64,000 nt of DNA. It comes from Halorubrum lacusprofundi ATCC 49239. GTDB taxonomy: Archaea; Halobacteriota; Halobacteria; Halobacteriales; Haloferacaceae. Below, one piece after another: positions 37,386 to 45,870 of the stretch. The stretch is taken from NCBI RefSeq assembly GCF_000022205.1, contig NC_012028.1, forward strand, positions 186,001 through 250,000. The letters are read 5' to 3'. How positions within the stretch are numbered: position 1 is the stretch's first letter; every line of letters starts with the position of its first letter. The translations under genes and the position numbers were made by a program. Under the pieces are notes generated by a model, which did no database searches, had not been told where the DNA came from, and was given only the letters and a program-made list of their open reading frames with translations.

Positions 37386-37595
37386 GGCCTGTAAAATGTA
37401 CATCCATTTGATTTTAATCTTATGGCGAGAAAGGTAGAGACGGCTGTTCAGGATACAAATATCCGGCTTTGTTGAAATCCTTAGCAGGTGATAGTTTTTA
37501 CCCGCAATCGCTCAGTACAGAGACTGGATATGATACGGCGGGTTTATCGACTATCTCAGTCGAGACATATCGCTCATTCTCCGGATGACGGGTAG

Positions 37596-37853
37596 GTGAG
37601 TGACGAAGAGTCAAGCATCCAGTCCTCCACATCTCACGTAATGAGCGGATGGCTCGACCCGATTCCGACCACCGTCCTGTACGACCTCGGTGGAAAAGCC
37701 GCGATATTCATCTCTCTCGGCATCTCGTTGGCTCTGTTCAGCTATGTTGGTATTACCGGCGGGGGTTATCTCGTTGGGATCCCAGTCTTCGTTACGGGAT
37801 TTGCCGTGTTCGCGTACGGTGTCTGGATCGCGGTAGAACCCGACAGTGTCTGA
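37596..37853 (+). CDS. small membrane protein, 85 aa
   Basis: GTG start. A polar N-terminus is followed by two hydrophobic helices (about residues 33-52 and 57-78) separated by Gly residues, ending EPDSV. It lies alone between the HerA-like gene and an IS relic. It resembles many haloarchaeal two-helix proteins. Function unknown. Confidence 0.5.
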   Translation: MSDEESSIQSSTSHVMSGWLDPIPTTVLYDLGGKAAIFISLGISLALFSYVGITGGGYLVGIPVFVTGFAVFAYGVWIAVEPDSV

Positions 37854-37965
37854 GAATTGCCGTCATGCGAAGTGTTCGCGTCGTCGAGAGTCACCATCCC
37901 GGTAACGGAACCGGTGACGAGCGGTCCACGGTTCTCATCAATCGGTTATAAAGAGCAAGGAGAAT

Positions 37966-38448
37966 ACCTGCGGCTTTAGCCGCAGGATGAATCCGACAAT
38001 ACACTACACGAATCCTCGTTCAATGGCAGTTTTGAGTTTCTAATCCGGAGTTTCAAATAATACCATCTCGTAGCAGGAGTAAGGTCAGGTCGGAACGGAG
38101 CGATTTCGAACGGCCTTTGGAGGCGGTTTACCCGCCACTAATGAGACAATATCCGGAACACCGACACGGTGAACACGAACGCAGAGACGTTCGCCTTGTG
38201 CCTGTTGGTTGAGCAAGCCAAAGGTAACTCCGAGTCCGTCGAAGTGTCAACGACTCCCTGCTGGCAAAAACAACAGATGGGAGTCACTGACACCAAGGAT
38301 AGGAGTAACGGCGGTTTGGCACCGCCAGTCAGCCGCTGACCACGATGGCTGGGTTAAACGGACTCCCGTGAAGTGGCAGAAGCATGGTTGCAAACCTGAA
38401 ACTCCCAACGCTCGGGATTCCTGCGTCTTCAGGCGCAAGAGGATGTCA
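37966..38448 (+). mobile_element. decayed tnpB-less IS200/IS605-type element
   Basis: The left tip is CAAGGAGAATACCTGCGG with a hairpin and GAATCCGACA. The right tip ends with a hairpin and AGGATGTCA. Near the right end GGATAGGAGTAACGGC matches the tnpB copies A and B scaffold. The adjoining stem is GGCGGT/ACCGCC (38310-38326) instead of GGCTGTG/CACAGCC. A frame near 38180-38340 ends like a TnpB C-terminus (DRSNGGLAPP), so it derives from a tnpB element. Confidence 0.6.
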
Positions 38449-38549
38449 ATCCAGTTGAGAATATATTCGAAGAAGAGGATTTCAACAGAGCCAAAAATGC
38501 ATGTATTAGTCCCCGGGATCGACGTCGCCGCCCATCTTCTCTCGCTACC

Positions 38550-38945
38550 TCAGGCGTTCGCCTTGCGGTCCTGCCCCGACGGCGGGGTGAGCGGGATGTC
38601 GGCATCGATCTCGTCGTACCACACGACCGGCCGCTTCGCCCGGCCGTCCTCTTCGAGTTCGATGAGGCCGTAGTCGGCAAGTTCGTTCACGTTCTCGAGG
38701 ACCTCTGGCGGGTTCCGATCGACGAGGCGCGCCAGCTCGCGGATGCTCTCCGGCTCGTGTTCGACGATCGCTTCCAGGAGCTCGAGGTTGGTCGAGCGGA
38801 AGACGCGACCGAACGTTTCGAGGTCCTCGATAGAGAGCGTCGGCTCGCTCGGTTCGACGTCCTCGCCGGCGTCGATCGCTTCGAGACGCTCTTCGAGGTC
38901 ACTACGATCGGTGGGCTTGATCTGGACGTGGAGTGTTCGGGTCAT
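38550..38945 (-). CDS. HVO_A0114-type winged-helix protein (antitoxin)
   Basis: 131 aa. It starts MTRTLHVQIKPT; a winged helix in the middle (NLELLEAIVEHEPESIRELARLVDR) continues to LADYGLIELEEDG, ending with an acidic/basic tail. It matches the HVO_A0114 group of haloarchaeal DNA-binding proteins that accompany TumE-like toxins. It is the second gene of the pair, 72 bp after the toxin, and probably represses the pair and neutralises the toxin. Confidence 0.7.
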   Translation of the reverse strand: MTRTLHVQIKPTDRSDLEERLEAIDAGEDVEPSEPTLSIEDLETFGRVFRSTNLELLEAIVEHEPESIRELARLVDRNPPEVLENVNELADYGLIELEEDGRAKRPVVWYDEIDADIPLTPPSGQDRKANA

Positions 38946-39017
38946 GAGGTGTGGGGCGTGGGATGGTTGGTCGGGGTTGGTCGGGAGTCTGTACGTCGGT
39001 TACCGTACTCGGATGGG

Positions 39018-39314
39018 CTACCAGTCGTCGCGCTTCTCCGGAGGGAGCGCTGCCCGCCAGGCGCGGAAGATCTCCGCGAGGCCGGGGTAGTCGATCTCGA
39101 AGGTCTCGCCCCCGAGGTGGAGCTCGTGGACGCCGTGGTGGTTGTCGAACCGGATGATCGGGTCATCCGTGCCGGCTTCGCCGTAGTGGTAAGCGTACTT
39201 GATCCCTTCCTCGAATCGCTCCGACGTCGGGACCGAGAGCACGCGCACCCGCGCCACGGTGCCGTCGGCGTAGGCTTCAATCTCGTCTTCGAGTACGGTG
39301 ACATCATCGCTCAT
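39018..39314 (-). CDS. TumE-like toxin
   Basis: 98 aa from ATG 39314 (a GTG six bases upstream is possible). Key features are VARVRVLSVPTSERFEEG, YAYHYGEAGTDDPIIRFDN and HELHLGGETFEIDYPG. The pattern fits the TumE family of small RNase-type toxins as known from haloarchaeal plasmids. It is transcribed leftward into the winged-helix antitoxin gene. The toxin-first order is common for this type. Confidence 0.65.
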   Translation of the reverse strand: MSDDVTVLEDEIEAYADGTVARVRVLSVPTSERFEEGIKYAYHYGEAGTDDPIIRFDNHHGVHELHLGGETFEIDYPGLAEIFRAWRAALPPEKRDDW

Positions 39315-39391
39315 CCACACGTTTACTGACGCAACCGGTTCCGATAAGTGTTAGGGAAAATCCTAACAATAGCGGTAGAATTACAGGGCAT

Positions 39392-39431
39392 CAAGGAGAA
39401 AGCCTCGCGCTTCAGCGCGGGGAGGATGTCA
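39392..39431 (+). repeat. minimal IS200/IS605 tip relic
   Basis: 40 bp combine a left-tip-like CAAGGAGAAA with a right-tip-like hairpin (GCCTCGCGC/GCGCGGGG) and AGGATGTCA. It looks like an element reduced to its two ends. The short frame after it (SLERENDRLQFE, then stop) may be the end of a lost gene. From 39432 to 39756 I see no gene. Confidence 0.45.
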
Positions 39432-39756
39432 AGCCTGGAGCGCGAAAACGACCGTCTTCAGTTCGAATAGACGGAGAGCAGCGGACACTTCTCCAGCGAT
39501 GCGGAGGCGCTCTGTGAAGCCTGGTCGCAAAGAGATACTCTATGCCATGGTTCGTGAATCGCCGCTCGGTGATGTCGTCTGGAGCATCTTGAGTGTCTCC
39601 ACGGACCGACGTACGCCGTGACCGGATTGTGATGCCGAGACGTGCACTCGCGGACAACAAACGCCGCTGTGTCGATGAGTCCGATGAGACCGATGCGGTG
39701 ATCCCGATCACGATGACGCCAGCGTCTGCTCGGTGTGTGGCTCAGCCGGATTATTA

Positions 39757-39777
39757 TGCTCCCAATGGGTGGGAGCA
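39757..39777. promoter_or_regulatory. palindrome on the ArdC-like start codon
   Basis: TGCTCCCA-N5-TGGGAGCA is a perfect inverted repeat whose last base is the A of the ATG at 39777. A TTATTAT TATA-like box ends where it begins, so the palindrome fills the interval between box and transcription start of a leaderless mRNA. It is a likely repressor site. Confidence 0.55.
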
Positions 39778-40697
39778 TGGCTAAATCCCTGTCCACGAGC
39801 GGGTCAGTCACCTTCGGTGACGGTGACGCCCGCGCCGACCAGATGCATCAAGCGATCGACCAGTGGCTCGCCGAACTCGTTGACGGCGTCGACGAAGCGC
39901 GTGCCAGCGCACAGTTCCAGCGGTGGCTTGACGTGCAGAGTCACTTTCGCGACTACTCACACCGAAACACGCTGCTCATCACCCTGCAGTATCCCGACGC
40001 GACACGGGTTGCGGGGTATCGGACGTGGCAAGAAGAGTTCGACCGACACGTGACAGAAGGCGAGTCAGCGATCTGGATTTGGGCGCCGATCATCACGAAT
40101 CAGTGTCCCGAGTGCGGAGATGGACCTACCTACCACGAAACCAACGATTGTGCGTATGACGACACGCCACCCAACGAGTGGGAGACGGATGTTGTCGGAT
40201 TCAAGCCCGTTCCGGTGTTCGACGTCTCTCAAACTGACGGTGAGTCACTTCCCGAGTTGAAGACGGCAGCTCAGGGCGACGCGGACGGGCTGGTGACGGC
40301 GCTCCTCGAGGCGGTCACCGATCTCGAGATCGCAGTCGAGATACTCGAGAGTGAGGCATGGCCCCACGGCGACGCGGACGGCGTGTGTCGCCATGTCGAC
40401 GGTGACCCTCACGTGCAGGTGCGCGACGACGACACTGCGGCCGTCGCGGGGACGCTGCTTCATGAGTACGCGCACGCACTGCAGCATGATTCAACTGACG
40501 CGGCCGGGCGGGAGGCACGTGAACGGGAAGCTGAGGCGGTCGCATACGTTGTTGGGCGCCACTTTGATCTCGAGATGGACGGATCCGCGCGGTATCTCGC
40601 GGCATGGAGCGATGATGAGAGTGAGCAGCTCCTCACTCGGTGTGAGCGAATCCGCGACGTGAGTACCACGCTAATCGACGCGATCGACACGCAGTGA
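39777..40697 (+). CDS. ArdC-like antirestriction protein with HExxH domain
   Basis: 306 aa. The N-terminal ArdC-type ssDNA-binding region includes FQRWLDVQSHFRDYSHRN, QYPDATRVAGYRTW and WIWAPI. Two Cys pairs follow (NQCPECGD ... NDCAYDD). The C-terminal zinc-peptidase-like domain has LLHEYAHAL (HExxH) with a downstream Glu in EREAEAVAYVV. ArdC proteins of conjugative plasmids protect incoming DNA. It lies 44 bp before the GHKL/HExxH gene, in the same direction. Confidence 0.8.
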   Translation: MAKSLSTSGSVTFGDGDARADQMHQAIDQWLAELVDGVDEARASAQFQRWLDVQSHFRDYSHRNTLLITLQYPDATRVAGYRTWQEEFDRHVTEGESAIWIWAPIITNQCPECGDGPTYHETNDCAYDDTPPNEWETDVVGFKPVPVFDVSQTDGESLPELKTAAQGDADGLVTALLEAVTDLEIAVEILESEAWPHGDADGVCRHVDGDPHVQVRDDDTAAVAGTLLHEYAHALQHDSTDAAGREAREREAEAVAYVVGRHFDLEMDGSARYLAAWSDDESEQLLTRCERIRDVSTTLIDAIDTQ

Positions 40698-40741
40698 GGA
40701 CGCCCTTGCTGGGTTTCTGTGGTGCCCGAGGGGTGGACACC

Positions 40742-42412
40742 ATGTCCAAACAGTCGACACCCCCAGAATCGAGGGGGACCGAGCCGAGTCGTACCGCTTC
40801 TGTCGAGATGACCACCACCGATCAGGTCGCCCAGTACCTGATCGAAGACCAGATGGCGGATCTCACCGATGCCATTCGTGAAGCCGTCCAGAACGGCGTC
40901 GACAGTCCGGGTTCCGAGCGCGTGTTGGTGAGCGTCACGCCAGACCGGACAGTTGTCTGTGATGACGGCGCCGGCGTCGATCTCGCCGAGAAAGCGGGTC
41001 GTCGCGATCTCTCCGTGCTTGGGGCGGGAACCAAAGCGCGCGATGACGACGCGACACTCGGCGAGTGGGGAATCGGCACGGGCGCGATCATCGCAAAAGG
41101 CGCCGTCCGCATCTGGAGCGGCCACCAGGCGTTGTGTTTTGATTATCAGGACGCCAGAGACACAGCACCATTCGCGCAGGCGGCCGGCCGGAACGGGGTC
41201 GTCGTCGACACCGAGCATGCGTTCGACGGTGTCTGCGTAACCATTGATCACTACGCGAATGAGGTACCCGCCCCCGACAGCTACCGATGGCCACGCATCT
41301 ACGATCGGCTCTGCGAGCGATTCGGCTACCTCACCTTCCGGACGGGCGTCGAGATTGTGGTGAACGGGACGCCCGTCGATCGCGGGCATCCCTTTGATAC
41401 CGTCGACGACGCGCGTGTCGCCGTCACTCGTGAGACCACCGACGCCTACCTAGCGCTCACCCACACGCCCGATCAGGGGCTTGCCATCTACAGCAACGGG
41501 TTGTACGTCACCACCGATCACGATGCGGGCGTCGGGGGCGTCGTGGTCTCGAACGGTAATCTCACGCTGAACTTCGGGCGGACGGACATCCAATCGGGGT
41601 GTGATCGGTGGGGACGCATCCAAGAGACACTCGAAGACGCACGAATCGCGCTGTACGACCAGCTCAGCGATAACGCCCTTGCCGCCCAGACGCGATCGAT
41701 GATGGCCGAGTTGATCGCAACCGATGAGGGCCTTCGTGAGCGGTGGCGCGGGCGGCAGGTGTTCCAGCTCGTCACCGAGACGCCGGTGAGTCTCGCTCAG
41801 ATACAGGCGGCCCCGCAGATCGCCTTGCAGGAGGGTGTGGGACACGGCGCGGACGCACTCGTCGAGCGCGGATCCATTATCCTCGATACGACCGATCAGG
41901 CAACCGATCAACTGGCACGCGCGGCTCGCGATGACGACGCCGCGATCACGCTGCCAGACACCTTTGTGGTCCACGAACGCGCGGAAGCGCTCGGCATCTG
42001 GGAGGGATACACCCGGCTCGCCGATATCGAACTAACAACCCGACAAGGTCGCTATCTCCTGTTTGCGCGGGCGCTTGCCGATGCGATGGGGATCGATCGC
42101 ACCATCTCGTGGGGTGAGGCGACCGCCGACGCCTGGACGGATGGCTACACCCGGATCGTGATTACTGATTCGGCGGTGACGAGCCCGAAACGCGCGGTGT
42201 GGACTCACGATCTCTTTTTGGTGCTGTGTCACGAGGCGGCCCACGACCGCTCAGATAAGCGGCGGACGGCTCACGGGCGACGCTTTGAGAGTCGGTTTCG
42301 CGAACTCCTCGAGGACCCGAGCGCGCGACAGGCGTACACCGATCTGGTGGGTGCGATTCAGGAACAAGGATTCAAGCGCGTGTTTCGTGATCGTGGTGTG
42401 ACGCTCGGCTAG
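40742..42412 (+). CDS. GHKL ATPase fused to a HExxH zinc-peptidase-like domain
   Basis: 556 aa from ATG 40742. GHKL ATPase motifs: N-box LTDAIREAVQNGVDS, G1 CDDGAGVDL and G2 LGEWGIGTGA, all within the first ~125 residues. A transducer-like region follows. The C-terminus has LVLCHEAAHDRSDKRRTAHG: HExxH and a further His about ten residues on, as in SprT-like metalloproteins. The combination is unusual and the role unknown. Its ArdC-like neighbour suggests handling of incoming or damaged DNA, or counter-defence. Confidence 0.75.
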   Translation: MSKQSTPPESRGTEPSRTASVEMTTTDQVAQYLIEDQMADLTDAIREAVQNGVDSPGSERVLVSVTPDRTVVCDDGAGVDLAEKAGRRDLSVLGAGTKARDDDATLGEWGIGTGAIIAKGAVRIWSGHQALCFDYQDARDTAPFAQAAGRNGVVVDTEHAFDGVCVTIDHYANEVPAPDSYRWPRIYDRLCERFGYLTFRTGVEIVVNGTPVDRGHPFDTVDDARVAVTRETTDAYLALTHTPDQGLAIYSNGLYVTTDHDAGVGGVVVSNGNLTLNFGRTDIQSGCDRWGRIQETLEDARIALYDQLSDNALAAQTRSMMAELIATDEGLRERWRGRQVFQLVTETPVSLAQIQAAPQIALQEGVGHGADALVERGSIILDTTDQATDQLARAARDDDAAITLPDTFVVHERAEALGIWEGYTRLADIELTTRQGRYLLFARALADAMGIDRTISWGEATADAWTDGYTRIVITDSAVTSPKRAVWTHDLFLVLCHEAAHDRSDKRRTAHGRRFESRFRELLEDPSARQAYTDLVGAIQEQGFKRVFRDRGVTLG

Positions 42413-42446
42413 TGGGAGTATCTGCGGCGCCTGAGGGGCGGCCGCC

Positions 42447-42611
42447 ATGACCAATCCACTGGCAACGTTGAGCGATCGAATCGACACACAACTCACCCAC
42501 ACGGCGTGGGGACAGTGTTCACACCCTCCTGCTGCTCGTAGGTGCTACGACACCCCGGACGGGTCGCTCATGGCGTGTGAGCGCTGTGGCCGGATTGAGC
42601 GTAGCAGTTGA
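42447..42611 (+). CDS. zinc-ribbon microprotein, 54 aa
   Basis: The ATG at 42447 is 34 bp after the GHKL gene. Cys residues are in GQCSHP, ARRCYD and ACERCGR, so it may bind one zinc. It is too short for most gene finders. A stop and a second microprotein follow at once, so both belong to the ArdC-GHKL string. Confidence 0.5.
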   Translation: MTNPLATLSDRIDTQLTHTAWGQCSHPPAARRCYDTPDGSLMACERCGRIERSS

Positions 42612-42613
42612 GA

Positions 42614-42733
42614 ATGGGGTCGTACGAGACGTGTCCACAGTGTGAGACGACAGTCACCATCGTCATCGCCCACGGTCCGGAGATGGCGAGCTATCGTCCT
42701 TGCGGCCATCGTGTGCTGCCACCGATCGGCTGA
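42614..42733 (+). CDS. zinc-finger microprotein, 39 aa
   Basis: The ATG at 42614 lies 2 bp after the previous stop. ETCPQCETTV and RPCGHRV give a CxxC plus CxxH pattern, typical of haloarchaeal zinc-finger microproteins. Tight spacing to the preceding small gene supports co-transcription. Function unknown. Confidence 0.5.
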   Translation: MGSYETCPQCETTVTIVIAHGPEMASYRPCGHRVLPPIG

Positions 42734-42802
42734 GACGGAGCGATAATAGGGTTTTTCGCTCGCCGCGATGGACGCCGGCGAGCTAACTGCCGGCGTGACA
42801 CA

Positions 42803-43381
42803 ATGTCAACCCGATGTCAACTCCGGTTCGTCCGAACCCTCGAAGCGGGTCAGACGGCCGATCCGGCCGATCCAGTCGCACAGGTGTACACGCACTCAGA
42901 CGGGTATCCGAGTGGCGTGCTCAAGCGCTTGCAAGAACTCAAACAGCTGTTGGAGGCGACAACCAGTGTCCGGGGGCCCTCGTATGCGGCCGCTCAGTAC
43001 GTCTTCCTCGAAAAACTGGCGTCGTTGACACTGTATCTTGATCCCGATCGGGAAGCACGGCGCCGAGTTGACGCGCACTCGCCGGCCGACGTCTGTCAAC
43101 CCAGTCGGATGCAACACCTCTCACAGCCACTGTTTCTGCTTGGCCACGGGATCGAGGATCCTCGCGCGGGCATTCACGGCGATGAGGAGTATCTGTACAT
43201 CGTCGCGATTCCTCCATACGAACTCGGACAGATCGAGCCCCCCACGTGGCAGGTGGCCGTCAGCGAGCAGTGTGGATTCCCGCGATGGGACGATCAAACA
43301 GAGGGGGCGTTCAGCGAGGCGACGTGGCAGTTCGAAGGGTCGCTCACGGCTGCGCTGGAGACAGTCTGCGATGGGTTGTGA
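42803..43381 (+). CDS. plasmid-type hypothetical protein, 192 aa
   Basis: It starts MSTRCQLRFV and has TADPADPVAQVYTHSDGYP and LLGHGIEDPRAGIHGDEEY, ending ALETVCDGL. It is an acidic globular protein with no membrane segment and no catalytic motif that I recognise. The sequence style is that of haloarchaeal plasmid genes often found after ArdC-like genes. It is the last gene of the string before the inserted element at 43436. Confidence 0.6.
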   Translation: MSTRCQLRFVRTLEAGQTADPADPVAQVYTHSDGYPSGVLKRLQELKQLLEATTSVRGPSYAAAQYVFLEKLASLTLYLDPDREARRRVDAHSPADVCQPSRMQHLSQPLFLLGHGIEDPRAGIHGDEEYLYIVAIPPYELGQIEPPTWQVAVSEQCGFPRWDDQTEGAFSEATWQFEGSLTAALETVCDGL

Positions 43382-43435
43382 AGGCCCCGTGTCGGTGGAG
43401 ATATAACTCCGGGCATGTGGGCACTCCTCGATCAG

Positions 43436-43765
43436 GTGACATCCTCCCCGGCGTGAACGCCGGGGCTTCCCGTACCGCAGGTGGGATATTTGCCGGTCTA
43501 CGACACGACCTGTTCTCGCGGGGCGAACGCTCCACTTTCTGAATCGAACAAGTGTGTCGATGGCTGTGCCACACAGCCGTTACTCCTATCCTCACCGTGA
43601 GGATAGGAGTTATCTTCTGACGCATATAGCCTATGTAGAACCAGTTACTTAATAGTTGTGGATTACCGTGGAATATCCGGCCAGAGTGTCATCGGTGGAC
43701 TGGTCAACAAGTGTCGGATTCACGCCCGCCGTAAACGGCGGGATTCTCTCCTTGTGAAAAGATAG
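43436..43765 (-). mobile_element. tnpB-less IS derivative, type 1, second copy (330 bp)
   Basis: Same structure and same deletion junction as the element at 28070 (left part through ACATAGGCTAT, joined to ATGCGTCAGAAG of the right end), with a few base differences. Stems GGCTGTG/CACAGCC (43562-43578) and the tip hairpin are intact. The flanks differ from the other copy, so it moved as a 330-bp unit. Confidence 0.8.
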
Positions 43766-43769
43766 AGTT

Positions 43770-44245
43770 CGAACGGCACGCACCGCTCGCCGCATTCCGC
43801 CCTCCGCTTGCTCGCGGGTCGCTTCGCTCCCCGGCTCACTAGCGAGGTGCTCCCTGCGGTCACGCCTCGCTTCGCTCGCGACCGACCATTCCGGGCGGGC
43901 TTCCGCTCCAGTCGGTGCGGTTCCTGCCGGGCTAAATTGCATGTGCCCTCGACGCCAGCGCTTCACCCGTTCGGGTCCTACGGACCTCAACACAGCCGAC
44001 CGCGACGGACGTGGTTGCGTCGCGGCGAACGGGGAATGCGCTGGCCGCTCGCTCCGGGCGGGTCGGCGCGCGGTGCTGGTTGCGATCATCTCATGCAGGC
44101 GCGCTCTCGCTCGCGCCCGAGGGCGCTCGCGAAGGCGCGAGCGAGAGCGCGTAGGCGGTACTATCGAACGTCGACGTCGTCGGAACCCCGCGATAACGCA
44201 GGTTGCGGGGGCAGCGCGTGAGCGTCTTCGGAGGATGTAACTCCA
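43770..44245. other. GC-rich non-coding spacer with a strong hairpin
   Basis: 476 bp without a believable gene; the reading frames are Arg/Ser/Ala-rich shadows. It is rich in GCTCGC-type words. At 44101-44150 two 17-nt arms, GCGCTCTCGCTCGCGCC and GGCGCGAGCGAGAGCGC, are perfect inverted repeats around 16 bp. A terminator, a transcription barrier or a replication-related structure are possible. Confidence 0.45.
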
Positions 44246-45094
44246 ATGCAGAATACCAACGTTTCGACAACGGAGGTGTCGGTGGATGAACAAGGACTCG
44301 AACCAGTAGATGCAGAGCCGGTCGATGCGCCGTTGTGGCCCCGAGTCGAGCTCCAAACACAGGCGAAGGTGGACGCAAATCACCCCGATGCAGGGCTGAG
44401 CGGACTCACCCTGGCTGCCGAGGAAAAAGCGCTAGCGCGCGAAGCTGAAAAGGCACGCACTCGCGAGCGATGGGATCGTCGGCAGACCTCCGATCGAGAA
44501 GCTCGGACACGACAGGTCGCCATCGAGGAGAGCAAAAAGCGCCGAGATGTGTTTGCTGAGCGGCGTGCAAGCGTGGATCCGTGGGCTGATCCCGACCGAG
44601 ACGATCCCAGAGCGGGACTGTCTCGTGATACGTTGGCGACGGTGAATCAGGAGGCACGCCGGATCGCAAAGGGCACCCATGGGTGGACGGCCGCGGCGGT
44701 GAGCAGACAACTGGCGCGGCGCGTCGCCGACGGTGCAGAAATGACGACGGCGGTCATCCACGTGACAGAGCAGGTCCAGCAGGCGCTGGGGACAATCATG
44801 CCGATCGACACAATTAGCGAGATCGCTCGCGGGACGGTGAGCATTTCGGGGCGGTGGACTGATGATTGGGAGCCGTCTCACCCAGCCATCCAGCAAGTTG
44901 GTCTCCTCGAAGACGATACCGGGCAGATCAAGGTGACGGTGTGGCACAAATCAGCCCAACCACTCATCGACGAAGGCGAGCGGGTGCGACTGATTGATGT
45001 CGCGACGAGCTGGTACGACGGCCGCGTGTCAGTGGCGCTGACCGGGTGGTCACGAGTCGATTTCCCCGAGCGCGATCGGTGGTGGGACGCGTAG
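44246..45094 (+). CDS. OB-fold DNA-binding protein
   Basis: 282 aa. A charged helical region (about residues 55-105, many Arg/Glu) is followed by a helix-rich part, then an OB-fold at the C-terminus: GTVSISGRWTDDWEP, QVGLLEDDTGQIKVTVWHK, GERVRLIDVATSWYDGR. This is the signature of haloarchaeal RPA/SSB-like proteins encoded on plasmids. It probably coats single-stranded DNA during replication or transfer. Confidence 0.65.
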   Translation: MQNTNVSTTEVSVDEQGLEPVDAEPVDAPLWPRVELQTQAKVDANHPDAGLSGLTLAAEEKALAREAEKARTRERWDRRQTSDREARTRQVAIEESKKRRDVFAERRASVDPWADPDRDDPRAGLSRDTLATVNQEARRIAKGTHGWTAAAVSRQLARRVADGAEMTTAVIHVTEQVQQALGTIMPIDTISEIARGTVSISGRWTDDWEPSHPAIQQVGLLEDDTGQIKVTVWHKSAQPLIDEGERVRLIDVATSWYDGRVSVALTGWSRVDFPERDRWWDA

Positions 45095-45168
45095 GGCAAC
45101 GTATACCCCCTTTTTGCTGTGTGGGCATGCCGTGGCTGGTTGCGTAGTCGGCGCTTGGCTGGATGATC

Positions 45169-45262
45169 GGCATTGGTGTACCATCCAGCCACACCCCACC
45201 ACCCCACCCTCCGCTCCGTGCTCGCTCCCTACGGTCGCTGTGCGCGCAGCCACAACCGACCG
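45169..45262. repeat. dispersed repeat, copy 2 (also at 22500)
   Basis: Matches 22500-22600 (CCATCCAGCCACACCCCACC, CTCCGTGC, then GCAGCCACAA). In this copy an upstream TGGCTGGATG (45150-45159) pairs with CATCCAGCCA (45182-45191) to form a stem. Like copy 1 it follows the last gene of a rightward string. Confidence 0.5.
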
Positions 45263-45334
45263 CACAGGTAGATCCATGAGGAGGGCCTACAACCAGATCA
45301 CGCGTCGACCACCTTCGTTCGGGCGCAGTGACGA

Positions 45335-45660
45335 TCACCACAGCGTCGCTTTCACGTCGACGGCGACCTTCCAGAGCTGTCGCATGACGATCTTCACGTC
45401 GTAGGTGAATGACTGCTCGCGTACGTACTGGAGGTCATAGTGGAGTTTGGCTTCGGGTTCGACGCTGCTAGCGTCGTTAATCTGTGCGAGTCCCGTCAAG
45501 CCGGGTTTGACGAACCATCGCTTGCGCCACGTCTCAGTTTCAGCTTCCAAGAGGTGTTCTTCTTCGGTCCACACTACTCGTGGCTCGACAACGCTCATAT
45601 CGCCGCGAAGAATCGACCACAACTGCGGGATCTCATCGGAATGGGTAGGTTTTGCCTTTG
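45335..45660 (-). pseudogene. sugar transferase remnant (C-terminal part)
   Basis: Reads THSDEIPQLWSILRGDMSVV, then WTEEEHLLEAE, WFVKPGLTGLAQINDASSVE, LHYDLQYVREQSFTYDVKI and a stop. This is the end of the bacterial-type sugar-1-phosphate transferase family (initiating enzymes for polysaccharide or glycan assembly). The N-terminal membrane helices and first catalytic half are absent, and VVEPR replaces the usual VVGPR. Sequence beyond 45660 does not continue the family. Confidence 0.7.
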
Positions 45661-45870
45661 CAACTTCCAAAAGACGAGCAGGTGACGGCAACCACCTCGG
45701 TGCTTATCGGATACGACAACCAGAGGTACACACGAACTGCACCGGTCCCGGACGGAATGGTGACGATCTGTGTCACACATCCCGATGAGTATACCGTCGG
45801 GGATCAGACGGTTGCTGTGAGTTCTGAGGACGTTCTTAAGGGAAACCAGACAGCGATATCTGTCGGGTAA
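45660..45870 (+). pseudogene. C-terminal fragment of an unknown surface/glycosylation protein
   Basis: The frame ends with TTSVLIGYDNQRYTRTAPV, then VTHPDEYTVGDQTVAVSSED and a stop. This looks like a beta-sandwich end of an exported protein. It has no start of its own and abuts the sugar transferase remnant head-to-head near 45660, so two broken genes have been joined there. No family recognised; 45871-45993 is non-coding. Confidence 0.35.
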
